A stretch of DNA of 33,856 nt from Streptomyces niphimycinicus (GCF_018883605.1 NZ_JAHLEM010000140.1:1-33856), one strand, 5' to 3'. Shown: positions 16,654 through 28,824, numbered from the stretch's first letter. Notes: generated by a model from the sequence alone, not told the origin. Numbers and translations are program-made.

Positions 16654-17355
16654 TCAGTGCATTGTAGTGACCAGAGTACGCAGAAATGAAAGATCGACTT
16701 CTTCGAGCGAACCGACGACCGTACGCCCCGCGGCGGGCTCGATCGGCACCACGGACGGCACCGCGACCACCCGGCACCCGGCCGCCTCCGCGGCCCGTAC
16801 GCCCGTGTCGGTGTCCTCGATGACCACGCACCGCCCCGGCTCGACGGCGAGCCCTGTCGCGGCGAACAGATACGGGTCCGGATGCGGCTTGGTCCGCTCG
16901 ACCTCGTCACCCGCCACCGTCAGGGCGAAGTGCTCCGGCCCGAGCGAGCGCAGCACCCGGTCCATCACCCGCCGGTGGGAGGCGGAGACCAGGGCGGTGG
17001 GGATGGACTGCGCGGCCAGCTCGGTGAGCAGCCGGCGGGCACCGGGCAGCATCGGCACACTGCCGTCGATCAGCTCGGTGAAGCGGCTGTTGAGCAGGCC
17101 GGTGAGCTCGGCGAGGGCGATCTCGGCGCCGGTGGCCTCGATCAGGAACTGGGCGCTGCGCGACATCGGGCCGCCGACGACGACCTGGCGGTACTCCTCG
17201 GCGAGCGCGTGACCGAGCTCGGCGAAGATGGCGACCTCCGCGTCCCACCAGATGCCCTCGGTGTCGACCAGGGTGCCGTCCATGTCGAGCAGAACGGCTT
17301 GCAGGGCCGAGCCTTCGGCCGTACGGGTATCGACGGCGGGGATGCTGCTGGTCAT
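16654..17355 (-). CDS. HAD-superfamily phosphatase (beta-phosphoglucomutase-like)
   Basis: This haloacid-dehalogenase hydrolase has 233 residues and starts at ATG 17355 behind a strong GGAGGT. Motif I is VLLDMDGTLVDTE (nucleophile D24, acid D26). A helical cap follows (about residues 35-110). Motif II is the Ser/Thr in ALVSASHRRVMD, motif III the Lys in ERTKPHPDPYLFAA, and motif IV CVVIEDTDTGVRAAEAAG. This layout fits sugar-phosphate or phosphoglycolate-type phosphatases of the CbbY/beta-phosphoglucomutase group; the substrate cannot be told. It follows metH on the same strand after 149 bases containing a hairpin, so it may be partly read through from metH. Confidence 0.92.
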   Translation of the reverse strand: MTSSIPAVDTRTAEGSALQAVLLDMDGTLVDTEGIWWDAEVAIFAELGHALAEEYRQVVVGGPMSRSAQFLIEATGAEIALAELTGLLNSRFTELIDGSVPMLPGARRLLTELAAQSIPTALVSASHRRVMDRVLRSLGPEHFALTVAGDEVERTKPHPDPYLFAATGLAVEPGRCVVIEDTDTGVRAAEAAGCRVVAVPSVVPIEPAAGRTVVGSLEEVDLSFLRTLVTTMH

Positions 17356-17382
17356 CCAAACACCTCCGGATAAGGGGCACGA

Positions 17383-17421
17383 AGGCCGGTCCCCTTCCAC
17401 TGGAGGGAAGGCGACCGGCCT
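17383..17421 (-). terminator. Hairpin between metH and the HAD gene
   Basis: A 9-bp stem (AGGCCGGTC at 17383-17391 with 17413-17421), a single mismatch and a further 6-bp stem enclose a 7-base loop. It lies 84 bases past the metH stop and just before the HAD ribosome site, so it could end metH transcription or form the HAD leader. Confidence 0.6.
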
Positions 17422-17504
17422 CTACCGGATCGACCAGTCTACGTCGCGCGGCGCCGACGCGCCTCGTGAGCACCGTAAGGCGGTCACGAACGGCCGCCGG
17501 AGGA

Positions 17505-21011
<3,507 letters not shown>

Positions 21012-21100
21012 GGATGTGCTCCCTGGAGTGCGACGGCTGTCGGCTTTGCGCCCTCCCTGGGGACGGCGCACCACGCCAGAGTAGCTGCCAGTGGTCATTT

Positions 21101-21125
21101 CCCGATGGTCGTTCCATCAGCCGGG
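21101..21125. promoter_or_regulatory. Hairpin in the metH-gylR divergent region
   Basis: GATGG-TCGTT-CCATC (21104-21118) is a perfect 5-bp inverted repeat flanked by CCC and GGG, so the stem can be longer with a small bulge. It lies about 90 bases upstream of the metH start. It could be an operator or a leader structure; nothing decides between these. Confidence 0.35.
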
Positions 21126-21212
21126 ATGGGGCGCGGCCGGGCGGCCCTCGGCGGGTCCTTGATCGTCGACACTTGGCCTTGCGGTACCGCGGGGTCGACA
21201 TGGACCGATAGT

Positions 21213-21229
21213 GTTCAGCATTGTCGAAC
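21213..21229. promoter_or_regulatory. Candidate GylR operator upstream of gylR
   Basis: GTTCAGCATTGTCGAAC has GTTC/GAAC ends and contains the 12-mer GCATTGTCGAAC, which recurs upstream of glpF at 22172-22183. It lies 19 bases before the gylR start, a position that suits autoregulation. Shared occurrence in the two expected target promoters is the main evidence. Confidence 0.65.
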
Positions 21230-21248
21230 CGCAGTCAGGAGGTTGGCG

Positions 21249-22013
21249 ATGGCCCGGAACATCCAGTCGTTGGAGCGCGCCGCCGCGATGCTACGCCTGC
21301 TCGCCGGTGGTGAGCGACGTCTGGGACTGTCCGACATCGCCTCCACTCTGGGGCTGGCCAAGGGCACCGCGCACGGCATATTGCGCACGCTCCAGCAGGA
21401 GGGGTTCGTCGAGCAGGACGAGGCGTCCGGCCGCTATCAGCTCGGCGCGGAGCTGCTGCGCCTGGGCAACAGCTATCTGGACGTGCACGAGCTGCGCGCC
21501 CGCGCCCTGGTCTGGACGGACGACCTGGCCCGCTCCAGCGGCGAGAGCGTGTACCTGGGCGTGGTGCACCAGCAGGGCGTGCTGATCGTCCACCATGTCT
21601 TCCGGCCGGACGACAGCCGTCAGGTGCTGGAGGTCGGCGCGATGCACCCGCTGCACTCCACGGCCCTGGGCAAGGTGCTCTCCGCGTACGACCCGGTCGC
21701 CCACAGCGAGGTGACCGAGGCCGACCGTAAGGCGTTCACCCCCCGCACGGTGACCGGGGAGCGGGAGTTCGAGGGCGTGCTGGACCTGATCCGGGCGCGC
21801 GGCTGGGCCTGTGATGTGGAGGAGACCTGGGAGGGCGTGGCGTCGGTCGCGGCGCCCATCCACGACCGGCGCCGGCTGCCCGTGGGCGCCGTGGGGATCA
21901 CGGGCGCGGTCGAGCGGGTGTGCGACGACGGGGAGCTGCGCTCGGAGCTCGTGGCCGCCGTAAGGGACTGCGCCCGCGCCGTCTCCCGGGACCTGGGCGC
22001 GCTGCGTTTCTGA
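21249..22013 (+). CDS. gylR: IclR-family regulator of the glycerol operon, GylR
   Basis: GylR is the repressor of glycerol catabolism in Streptomyces. From ATG 21249, with AGGAGG seven bases upstream, the protein has 254 residues, the length expected for GylR. The N-terminal winged helix-turn-helix (about 5-65) reads LERAAAMLRLLAGGERRLGLSD, then GLAKGTAHGILRTLQQEGF. The C-terminal IclR effector domain has VYLGVVHQQGVLIVH, MHPLHSTALGKVLSA and SVAAPIHDRRRLPVGAVGITG. Its place directly before glpF-glpK-glpD, and the operator-like 12-mer shared by both promoters, support the assignment. In known systems glycerol 3-phosphate is the inducer. An 18-base direct repeat spans its stop codon. The long antisense frame that runs into it from metH is an artefact. 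Confidence 0.95.
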   Translation: MARNIQSLERAAAMLRLLAGGERRLGLSDIASTLGLAKGTAHGILRTLQQEGFVEQDEASGRYQLGAELLRLGNSYLDVHELRARALVWTDDLARSSGESVYLGVVHQQGVLIVHHVFRPDDSRQVLEVGAMHPLHSTALGKVLSAYDPVAHSEVTEADRKAFTPRTVTGEREFEGVLDLIRARGWACDVEETWEGVASVAAPIHDRRRLPVGAVGITGAVERVCDDGELRSELVAAVRDCARAVSRDLGALRF

Positions 22014-22043
22014 ATCGTGGCGGCCCGTTTCTGAATCGTGGCG
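22005..22043 (+). repeat. 18-base direct repeat spanning the gylR stop
   Basis: CGTTTCTGAATCGTGGCG occurs at 22005-22022 and 22026-22043 with a 21-base period. The first copy includes the gylR stop codon TGA (22011-22013). It looks like a recent tandem duplication of the gene's 3' edge. Confidence 0.85.
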
Positions 22044-22171
22044 ACCCGCGCGGATCTGCCCCCATATCCCGGCATGACCTGCTTCATCACGGTTTCACAT
22101 ACGCGCGATTTTTCCTTCACACGGCCCTTGACGGGGTCTTCGCCGTGAAGAAAACTGCCGTTCATCGGTCG

Positions 22172-22196
22172 GCATTGTCGAACACCTGACGACAAT
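22172..22196. promoter_or_regulatory. Candidate GylR operator upstream of glpF
   Basis: The shared 12-mer GCATTGTCGAAC (22172-22183) is followed by an inverted copy of its core: ATTGTCG at 22174-22180 pairs with CGACAAT at 22190-22196 across 9 bases. It lies about 115 bases before the glpF start, next to TATGGT (22203-22208), a possible -10 element. Confidence 0.65.
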
Positions 22197-22310
22197 ATTC
22201 GCTATGGTGGACTCGCCGCGGGCCGACCAACGCCCTCCCACGAGGGCGCGGACCACCGGAGAGAACCCGGGGGTTCGCCTTCCCCTGGACGAAGGACAAA
22301 GGAGTCGCGG

Positions 22311-23105
22311 GTGTCCAGCTCCGACATCTTCATCGGCGAGACCATCGGTACCGCCGTACTCATTCTGCTCGGCTGCGGTGTCGTCGCCGGCGTGATCTTG
22401 AAGCGATCCAAGGCGTTCGAGGCCGGGTGGGTCGCCATCACCCTCGGGTGGGGCTTCGCCGTGCTCACCGGCGCGTATATCTCGGCGCCTCTCTCGGGGG
22501 CCCATCTCAACCCGGCGGTGACGCTCGGCCTCGCCATCAAGGGCGGCATCGAGTGGAGCGATGTGCCCATCTACTTCCTCGGGCAGATGCTCGGCGCGGT
22601 GATCGGCGCGGCGCTGGTGTGGCTCGCCTACCTCGGCCACTTCCACGCCCATCTCACCGACCGCGAGATCGTCGGCGGCCCCGGCGCCCAGGACACGGTG
22701 GCGGCGGACAAGCAGCAGGCCACCGACGCCGGCCCGGTGCTGGGCGTCTTCTCCACCGGCCCCGAGATCCGGAACGTCGCCCAGAACCTGGCCACCGAGA
22801 TCATCGCGACGACCGTGCTGGTGCTCGCCATCCTCACCCAGGGGCTCAACGGCGACGGCAAGGGCCTGGGCGTCATCGGCGTCATGATCACCGCCTTCGT
22901 GGTGGTCGGCATCGGCCTCTCGCTCGGCGGCCCGACCGGTTACGCCATCAACCCGGCGCGTGACCTCGGCCCCCGTATCGCCCACGCCCTCCTGCCGCTG
23001 CCCAACAAGGGCGGCTCGGACTGGGGCTATGCCTGGATCCCGGTCGTCGGCCCGCTCATCGGCGGCGCCATCGCCGGCGGGATCTACGAGATCGCCTTCG
23101 CCTAG
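22311..23105 (+). CDS. glpF: Glycerol facilitator GlpF (aquaglyceroporin)
   Basis: GlpF is a membrane channel for passive glycerol entry. The 264-residue protein starts at GTG 22311 with AAGGAG seven bases upstream. It has six predicted membrane helices and the two pore motifs, [10 protein letters not shown] (half 1) and [13 protein letters not shown] (half 2). The Asp after the second NPAR is the mark of glycerol-conducting rather than water-only members. It is the first gene of the glpF-glpK-glpD operon, equivalent to gyl genes of S. coelicolor. A small hairpin (GAACCC-GG-GGGTTC at 22263-22276) lies in its leader. Control by GylR is likely from the upstream operator. Confidence 0.96.
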   Translation: MSSSDIFIGETIGTAVLILLGCGVVAGVILKRSKAFEAGWVAITLGWGFAVLTGAYISAPLSGAHLNPAVTLGLAIKGGIEWSDVPIYFLGQMLGAVIGAALVWLAYLGHFHAHLTDREIVGGPGAQDTVAADKQQATDAGPVLGVFSTGPEIRNVAQNLATEIIATTVLVLAILTQGLNGDGKGLGVIGVMITAFVVVGIGLSLGGPTGYAINPARDLGPRIAHALLPLPNKGGSDWGYAWIPVVGPLIGGAIAGGIYEIAFA

Positions 23106-23138
23106 CCCACCCCACGACCCGCAGGAGAGCAGCAGATC

Positions 23139-24686
23139 ATGACCGACACCCACACCACGAGCGCCTCGTCCCACGGCCAGGGTCCGTTCATCGCGGCCAT
23201 CGACCAGGGCACCACCTCCAGCCGCTGCATCGTCTTCGACCGCGACGGCCGCATCGTCTCGGTGGACCAGAAGGAACACGAGCAGATCTTCCCCAAGCCC
23301 GGCTGGGTGGAGCACAACGCCACCGAGATCTGGGAGAACGTCAAGGAGGTCGTCGCCGGCGCCATCAGCAAGGCCGGCATCACCGCCATCGACGTCAAGG
23401 CGATCGGCATCACCAACCAGCGCGAGACCACCCTGCTGTGGGACCGCAACACCGGTGAGCCGGTGCACAACGCCATCGTCTGGCAGGACACCCGCACCGA
23501 CACCCTCTGCCGCGAGCTCGGCCGCAACGTCGGCCAGGACCGCTTCCGGCGCGAGACCGGCCTCCCGCTGGCCTCCTACTTCGCCGGTCCCAAGATCCGC
23601 TGGCTGCTCGACAACGTCGAGGGGCTGCGCGAGCGGGCCGAGGCGGGCGACATCCTCTTCGGCACCATGGACTCCTGGGTCATCTGGAACCTGACCGGCG
23701 GCGTCAACGGCGGCGTGCATGTCACCGACGTCACCAACGCCTCGCGCACCCTCCTGATGAACCTGCACACCCTCGACTGGGACGAGAAGATCCTCACCTC
23801 GATGGACATCCCGGCCGCCGTGCTGCCGCGGATACGCTCCTCCGCCGAGGTCTACGGCCACACGGCCGAGGGCATCCTGGCGGGCGTGCCGGTCGCCTCG
23901 GCGCTCGGCGACCAGCAGGCGGCCCTGTTCGGCCAGACCTGCTACGCCGAGGGCGAGGCCAAGTCGACCTACGGCACCGGCACCTTCCTGCTGATGAACA
24001 CCGGCGAGAAGCCCGTCAACTCCTACAACGGGCTGCTGACCACCGTCGGCTACCGGATCGGCGAGGAGAAGCCGGTCTACGCCCTGGAGGGATCCATCGC
24101 GGTCACCGGTTCGCTGGTGCAGTGGATGCGGGACCAGATGGGCCTGATCAACAGCGCCGCCGAGATCGAGACCCTCGCCAGCTCCGTCGAGGACAACGGC
24201 GGCGCGTACTTCGTGCCCGCCTTCTCCGGCCTGTTCGCCCCGTACTGGCGGGACGACGCGCGCGGTGTGATCGCGGGCCTGACCCGCTATGTCACCAAGG
24301 CGCATATCGCGCGCGCCGTGCTCGAGGCCACCGCCTGGCAGACCCGCGAGATCGTCGACGCGATGACCAAGGACTCCGGGGTGGAGCTGACCGCGCTCAA
24401 GGTCGACGGCGGCATGACCTCCAACAACCTTCTGATGCAGACCCTCTCGGACGCCCTGGACGCACCCGTGGTGCGCCCGATGGTCGCCGAGACCACCTGC
24501 CTCGGCGCGGCCTACGCCGCCGGTCTGGCCGTCGGCTTCTGGCCGGACACCGACGCCCTGCGCGCCAACTGGCGCCGGGCGGCCGAATGGACCCCCCGAA
24601 TGGACGCGGACGTCCGCGACCGCGAGTACAAGAACTGGCTCAAGGCCGTGCAGCGGACCATGGGCTGGATCGAAGACGAGGAGTAA
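23139..24686 (+). CDS. glpK: Glycerol kinase GlpK
   Basis: This enzyme phosphorylates glycerol with ATP to sn-glycerol 3-phosphate, trapping it in the cell. The 515-residue protein starts at ATG 23139 behind AGGAGA, 33 bases after glpF. It is an FGGY kinase: the N-terminal phosphate loop [16 protein letters not shown] (about 19-34), the glycerol-site motifs [10 protein letters not shown] and [28 protein letters not shown], and the C-terminal ATP-site motif [13 protein letters not shown]. Length and motifs are complete. An N-terminal extension of about 12 residues precedes the fold. It is the middle gene of the operon, three bases before glpD. Confidence 0.98.
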   Translation: MTDTHTTSASSHGQGPFIAAIDQGTTSSRCIVFDRDGRIVSVDQKEHEQIFPKPGWVEHNATEIWENVKEVVAGAISKAGITAIDVKAIGITNQRETTLLWDRNTGEPVHNAIVWQDTRTDTLCRELGRNVGQDRFRRETGLPLASYFAGPKIRWLLDNVEGLRERAEAGDILFGTMDSWVIWNLTGGVNGGVHVTDVTNASRTLLMNLHTLDWDEKILTSMDIPAAVLPRIRSSAEVYGHTAEGILAGVPVASALGDQQAALFGQTCYAEGEAKSTYGTGTFLLMNTGEKPVNSYNGLLTTVGYRIGEEKPVYALEGSIAVTGSLVQWMRDQMGLINSAAEIETLASSVEDNGGAYFVPAFSGLFAPYWRDDARGVIAGLTRYVTKAHIARAVLEATAWQTREIVDAMTKDSGVELTALKVDGGMTSNNLLMQTLSDALDAPVVRPMVAETTCLGAAYAAGLAVGFWPDTDALRANWRRAAEWTPRMDADVRDREYKNWLKAVQRTMGWIEDEE

Positions 24687-24689
24687 TCA

Positions 24690-26300
24690 ATGACCACCCT
24701 GCGCTGCGTTCCGTCCCTCGGAACGCACCCGGCTGCCGGTTCGAACCCGAGCCGAGCCGAAACCCGGGAACAGCTTTCCAAGGCGACGTACGACCTCCTG
24801 GTGATCGGCGGCGGCATTCTGGGCATCACCACTGCCTGGCACGCCGCCCAGTCCGGGCTGCGGGTGGCGATGGTGGATGCCGGTGACTTCGCCGGCGCCA
24901 CCTCCTCCGCCTCCTCCAAGCTGCTCCACGGCGGCCTGCGCTATCTCCAGACCGGCGCGGTCAAGCTGGTCGCCGAGAACCACTTCGAGCGGCGCGCGGT
25001 CTCCCGTACCGTCGCCCCGCACCTGGCCAACCCGCTCACCTTCTATCTGCCGGTCTACAAGGGCGGCCCGCACGGCGCGGCCAAGCTGGGCGCGGGTGTC
25101 TTCGCCTACTCGGCGCTCTCCGCGTTCCGGGACGGCGTGGGCCATGTGATCGGCGCCGAGCGGGCCGCGCGCGACGTCCCCGAGCTGCGCACCGAGAACC
25201 TCAAGGCGGTCGCGGTCTACGGCGACGGCCAGATGAACGACAGCCGGATGGCCCTGATGACGGTCCGGGCGGCCGTGGAGGCGGGCGCCACCGTCCTCAA
25301 CCACGCCGAGGTCATCGGCCTGCGCAAGAGCGACGGCCGGGTCACCGGCGCCGAGCTCAAGGACCGCGCCGACGGCACCGAGTTCGGGGTCAGCGCCCGT
25401 CTGGTGCTCAATGCCACCGGCCCCTGGGTGGACCATCTGCGCCGGATGGAGGACCCGAACGCGGCGCCGTCGATCCGGCTGTCCAAGGGCGCGCATCTGG
25501 TCCTCAAGCGCACCTCCCCCTGGCGGGCGGCGCTGGCCACCCCGATCGACAAGTACCGCATCACCTTCGCCCTCCCCTGGGAGGACATGCTGCTGCTGGG
25601 CACCACGGACGAGGCGTTCGAGGGCGACCCGGCCGATGTCGCGGTCAACGACAAGGACATCGCCCAGATCCTGGACGAGGCGGCCTTCTCCATCCGCGAC
25701 CAGCAGCTCTCCCGCGACCTGATCACCTACTCCTTCGCGGGGCTGCGGGTGCTGCCCGGCGGCCCCGGCGACACCGCCAAGGCCAAGCGCGAGACCGTGG
25801 TCACCGAGGGCAGGGGCGGGATGCTCTCCATAGCCGGCGGCAAGTGGACCACCTTCCGCCACATCGGCCGCACCGTGATGCAGAAGCTGGCCGAGCTGCC
25901 GGGCCGCCCGCTCGCCGACGACATGGAGCCGGTCAAGCTGCTGCCCAAGCACATGCCGCTGCCGGGCCTGGCCAATCCGCACGCCGTCGAGCACCGGCTG
26001 CTGGTGGACGGCGGCACCCCCGGCCCGCGGATGGCCGCCGACACCGCCCGTCACCTGGCGACCCACTACGGCTCGCTCTCCTTCGACATCGCCCGGCTGG
26101 CCAGCGGCGACCCGGCGCTCGCGGAGCGCGTCCACCCGGACGCCCCGGAGATCTGGGCGCAGGTCGTCTACGCCCGGGACTACGAGTGGGCGCGCACGGC
26201 CGACGACGTACTGCGCCGCCGCACCACCCTGACCATCCGCGGCCTGGACTCCGAGGAGATCCGGAACCGGGTCGAGGATCTGCTGGCCAAGCGACCCTGA
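24690..26300 (+). CDS. glpD: Glycerol-3-phosphate dehydrogenase GlpD (FAD-dependent)
   Basis: GlpD is a membrane-associated flavoprotein that oxidises glycerol 3-phosphate to dihydroxyacetone phosphate and passes electrons to quinone. The 536-residue protein starts at ATG 24690, three bases after the glpK stop, with its ribosome site (GAGGAG) inside glpK. The FAD dinucleotide fold is LLVIGGGILGITTAWHAAQSG (about 36-56), followed by SSKLLHGGLRYLQ and later GGKWTTFRHIG. The C-terminal domain (about 400-536) is the GlpD type. A loose N-terminal tail of about 30 residues precedes the fold. The operon ends 25 bases later at a long hairpin; no gylX-like gene follows. Confidence 0.97.
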   Translation: MTTLRCVPSLGTHPAAGSNPSRAETREQLSKATYDLLVIGGGILGITTAWHAAQSGLRVAMVDAGDFAGATSSASSKLLHGGLRYLQTGAVKLVAENHFERRAVSRTVAPHLANPLTFYLPVYKGGPHGAAKLGAGVFAYSALSAFRDGVGHVIGAERAARDVPELRTENLKAVAVYGDGQMNDSRMALMTVRAAVEAGATVLNHAEVIGLRKSDGRVTGAELKDRADGTEFGVSARLVLNATGPWVDHLRRMEDPNAAPSIRLSKGAHLVLKRTSPWRAALATPIDKYRITFALPWEDMLLLGTTDEAFEGDPADVAVNDKDIAQILDEAAFSIRDQQLSRDLITYSFAGLRVLPGGPGDTAKAKRETVVTEGRGGMLSIAGGKWTTFRHIGRTVMQKLAELPGRPLADDMEPVKLLPKHMPLPGLANPHAVEHRLLVDGGTPGPRMAADTARHLATHYGSLSFDIARLASGDPALAERVHPDAPEIWAQVVYARDYEWARTADDVLRRRTTLTIRGLDSEEIRNRVEDLLAKRP

Positions 26301-26646
26301 CCCCCGCGGGGCCGCCTTCCCGACTCCGGGCGGCCGGGTGGGAGGAGACGTCTTCCCACCCGGCCGCCCGGACTCGGTTCGGGCCCGGGCCGGATCGCCC
26401 CGGTGGTGCCGCGCCGGGGGCGCCGAGCATGCCGCGGAGCTGACCTGAGGCTTCCCCAAGTTCCGCCGTCCGTACGGCAGTTGGCGGTGATCTCGGAGGG
26501 CGTCCGCAGACTTACTCGCGCGTTAAAAATCTGCTCAATCGCTCTTGCCTTCTTCGGCGGTGCGCGCATCAATGACATCGCCCGTGGACGACGGGCGGAA
26601 CCCCCCACACACATCAGCGCACTCCCCCACTCCGGAAGGCAGTCCC
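26301..26646. other. Intergenic region after the glycerol operon
   Basis: This 346-base gap holds the operon terminator (26325-26372). It then becomes less GC-rich around 26510-26580 (TTACTCGCGCGTTAAAAATC and beyond), which is the probable promoter zone of the secreted-protein gene. No credible coding frame and no clear -35/-10 pair were identified. Confidence 0.5.
26325..26372 (+). terminator. Terminator of the glpF-glpK-glpD operon
   Basis: A perfect 19-bp stem (26325-26343 with 26354-26372) encloses a 10-base loop that contains the palindrome AGACGTCT. It begins 25 bases after the glpD stop. Confidence 0.88.
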
Positions 26647-27117
26647 ATGAGACGTTTCAAGCTCGGGATCAGCACGGCAATGGGAACAGCAGCACTGGCA
26701 GCCGGCGCGCTGGCGCTGGCGCCGACCGCCTCCGCGGTCACCCCCACGACCGCGACCCTGACCGCCGACTGCGGGACCTACGGGTCGGGTCTGGCCACCC
26801 TCAAGGCCACGCAGAGCGGGACGGCAGCGACCATCACCCTGTCCTCGGGAGCGATCAAGGCTCCGATCGACGTTCCGGCGGGCGCGGTGAGTTCGACGCT
26901 GACGCTGTCGAAGAGCGGCGGCGGAACCAAGACGTTCACCGGCAACGCCAACCCGGCCATCCCGACCGGCTCCGATGTGACCACCGGCCCGCTCAAGGGC
27001 ACGGTGGCCGCGGGCGACGTCCTGGCGGCCAAGTCGCTCAAGCTGGTCATCTTCGGCCTGATCACGGTGAACTGCACCGCCACCTCGCCCCAGAGCCCGG
27101 GGCCGTTCACCTTCTGA
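26647..27117 (+). CDS. Small secreted protein of unknown function
   Basis: I do not recognise a family. The 156-residue product starts at ATG 26647 behind GGAAGG. A clear Sec signal peptide (RRFK, a hydrophobic core, then APTASA) predicts cleavage after about residue 30. The mature part is about 126 residues, rich in Thr, Ser, Ala and Gly, with alternating polar and hydrophobic residues that suggest an all-beta fold. It has two cysteines (TADCGTYG and TVNCTATS, near its two ends) that could form one disulfide. It stands alone between the glycerol terminator and its own hairpin terminator. No catalytic motif is seen; an extracellular structural or binding role is possible but unproven. Confidence 0.85.
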   Translation: MRRFKLGISTAMGTAALAAGALALAPTASAVTPTTATLTADCGTYGSGLATLKATQSGTAATITLSSGAIKAPIDVPAGAVSSTLTLSKSGGGTKTFTGNANPAIPTGSDVTTGPLKGTVAAGDVLAAKSLKLVIFGLITVNCTATSPQSPGPFTF

Positions 27118-27178
27118 GCCATCCGATGAACCGGCTCTGAGCCCGTCTTCGGGCCCTCCCGGCAGAGGGTCCCGGCGG

Positions 27179-27209
27179 ACCGGCGGCGTCCCCGGCAGAC
27201 GCCGCCGGT
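27179..27209 (+). terminator. Terminator after the secreted-protein gene
   Basis: A 12-bp perfect stem (27179-27190 with 27198-27209), a CCCGGCA loop and a trailing TTTCGC lie 61 bases after the stop codon. A smaller hairpin, GCCCG-TCTT-CGGGC, precedes it at 27141-27154. Confidence 0.8.
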
Positions 27210-27243
27210 TTCGCGCACGCCATAAGTCATAATGGACCCCTGA

Positions 27244-27255
27244 TACATCGGATGT
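27244..27255. promoter_or_regulatory. Candidate FadR/GntR-type operator
   Basis: TACATCGGATGT contains ACATC-G-GATGT, an odd-centred palindrome typical of FadR-subfamily sites. It lies 21 bases before the start of the FadR-type regulator, so autoregulation is likely. I found no second copy before the sugar transporter genes. Confidence 0.5.
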
Positions 27256-27276
27256 TTTGCTCCGGGGAGGTCCACC

Positions 27277-27948
27277 ATGGCGGTCACCGACGAGGCGATC
27301 GAGAAAATCAAGGGCATGATCGTCTCGGGTGCGCTGCGCCCCGGTGACCGGCTCCCCAAGGAGAGTGAGCTGGCCGCCGATCTCGGGCTGTCCCGCAACT
27401 CGCTGCGCGAGGCCGTGCGGGCCCTGTCGCTGATCCGGATCCTCGACGTACGACAGGGCGACGGCACCTATGTGACCAGCCTCGACCCCCAGTTGCTGCT
27501 GGAGGCGCTGAGCTTCGTCGTGGACTTCCACCGCGATGACACCGTACTGGAGTTCCTGGCGGTACGGCGGATCCTGGAGCCCGCGGCCACGGCGCTGGCC
27601 TCCACCCGGATCAGCGAGGCCGAGCTGGACCGGCTCCAGGCGCAGCTCGACGCGCTCGGGCAGGAGCCCTCGGTGGAGGAACTGGTCGCCTGCGACCTGG
27701 AATTCCACCGCGGCATCGTCCAGTGCTCGGGCAACTCGGTGCTCTGCTCACTGCTCGACGGGCTCTCCGGGCCCACCACCCGGGCCCGGGTGTGGCGCGG
27801 TCTGACCCAGGAGGACGCGGTCAGCCGCACCCTCCATGAGCACCGGGCGATCCTCTCCGCGCTGCGGGACCGCGACGCGGAGGCGGCGCGGTCCTGGGCG
27901 ACGGTGCATATCGCGAGCGTGGAGCAGTGGCTGCGCTCCACGCTGTGA
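27277..27948 (+). CDS. GntR-family (FadR subfamily) transcriptional regulator
   Basis: This 223-residue regulator starts at ATG 27277 with GGGGAGG upstream. The N-terminal GntR winged helix (about 5-70) reads LRPGDRLPKESELAADLGLSRNSLREAVRAL and ends DGTYVTS. The C-terminal FCD domain is all-helical, with likely metal or ligand residues in ACDLEFHRGIV (Asp and His), EHRAILSALRDRD and the final His of TVHIASV. Members of this subfamily commonly sense sugar acids and related carboxylates, which suits the adjacent sugar-oxidation cluster. It converges with the amidohydrolase gene, only 22 bases between stops. Likely repressor of the cluster, inferred from position. Confidence 0.93.
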   Translation: MAVTDEAIEKIKGMIVSGALRPGDRLPKESELAADLGLSRNSLREAVRALSLIRILDVRQGDGTYVTSLDPQLLLEALSFVVDFHRDDTVLEFLAVRRILEPAATALASTRISEAELDRLQAQLDALGQEPSVEELVACDLEFHRGIVQCSGNSVLCSLLDGLSGPTTRARVWRGLTQEDAVSRTLHEHRAILSALRDRDAEAARSWATVHIASVEQWLRSTL

Positions 27949-27970
27949 GCCCCGGCGGGCGGCGCGCGCC

Positions 27971-28822
27971 TTACGGCCGGAGGCCGTAGGCGCGGGCCGC
28001 GGTGCCGCCGAAGACGGCGGCGCGCTCGTCCTCGCCGAGCGGGAGGGTGGCCCGCTCCGCGAGGGCCACCACCTCGTCGTAGGTCGCGGCCAGGACGCAC
28101 ACCGGCCAGTCGGAGCCGAACAGCACCCGGCCGGGCCCGAAGGCGTCCAGGACGTGCTGCGCGTACGGCAGCACCTGCTCGGGCTTCCAGTCGTCCCAGT
28201 CGGCCTCGGTGACCAGACCGGACAGCTTGCAGTCGACGTTGGGCAGGGCCGCGAGCGAGGTGAGCTGCCGGGCCCAGAGGTCGCGCTCGCCGCCGGCCAC
28301 GGGCGGTTTGGCGGCGTGGTCGAGGACGAAGCGCACCTGCGGCAGCTCACGGACGGCGTCGATGGCCGCGGGCAGCTCGCGCGGGGTGACCAGCAGGTCG
28401 TAGACCAGCCCCGCGGCGGCCACGGCGGCCAGCCCCCGGCGGGCGTCGTCGCGGTCCAGCCAGCACGGATCCGGCTCGTCCTGCACTTGGTGGCGCAGGC
28501 CCACCAGCCGGTCGCCGCCGGGTCCGGCGGCCAGCTCCGCGAGCACCTCGCCCACCCCGGGGTCGGTGAGGTCGGCCCAGCCGACGACGCCCGCGATCCG
28601 GTCCGACCCGCCGGCCAGGGCCAGGAGTTCGCGGGTCTCCTCGACGGAGGAGCTGGACTGGACGACGACGGTGGCGTCGATCCCATGGGCGTCCAGATGC
28701 GGGGCGAGGTCGTCCGGGGTGAAGGTGCGGCGGATGGGCTCCGCCCACGGGCCGTCCATCCAGGGCTGCTCGCGGCGGGTCAGGTCCCACAGATGGTGGT
28801 GGGCGTCGATACGGCGAGGCAA
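27971..28822 (-). CDS. Amidohydrolase-family lactonase (L-fuconolactonase-like)
   Basis: This metal-dependent hydrolase of the amidohydrolase-2 family probably opens a sugar lactone. I chose the TTG at 28822 because AGGAG lies five bases before it; the GTG at 28828 has no proper spacing. The 283-residue product begins MPRRIDAHHHLWD, the metal-site signature of fuconolactonase and related lactonases. Later motifs are GLRHQ, RFVLDHAAKPP, CKLSGLVTE and the terminal-strand Asp in VLFGSDWPVC. It starts two bases after the aldo/keto reductase stop, so the two are translationally linked. The reductase would make the lactone that this enzyme hydrolyses. The exact sugar is inferred. Confidence 0.9.
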   Translation of the reverse strand: MPRRIDAHHHLWDLTRREQPWMDGPWAEPIRRTFTPDDLAPHLDAHGIDATVVVQSSSSVEETRELLALAGGSDRIAGVVGWADLTDPGVGEVLAELAAGPGGDRLVGLRHQVQDEPDPCWLDRDDARRGLAAVAAAGLVYDLLVTPRELPAAIDAVRELPQVRFVLDHAAKPPVAGGERDLWARQLTSLAALPNVDCKLSGLVTEADWDDWKPEQVLPYAQHVLDAFGPGRVLFGSDWPVCVLAATYDEVVALAERATLPLGEDERAAVFGGTAARAYGLRP

Positions 28823-28824
28823 GG

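Noticed and set aside
13313..17212. 1299-residue rightward frame antisense to the two binding proteins and the HAD gene
   Set aside because: Low-complexity Val/Gly/Asp/Arg composition mirrors the opposite genes; the leftward frames have signals, lipoboxes and family motifs.
21012..21180. Cobalamin or SAH riboswitch upstream of metH
   Set aside because: A CCACTGG-like stretch and GC-rich stems are present, but the conserved cores of either class could not be lined up; a covariance-model search would decide.
24687..26459. 590-residue leftward frame opposite glpD
   Set aside because: Exact antisense of glpD; glpD is complete and in operon order.
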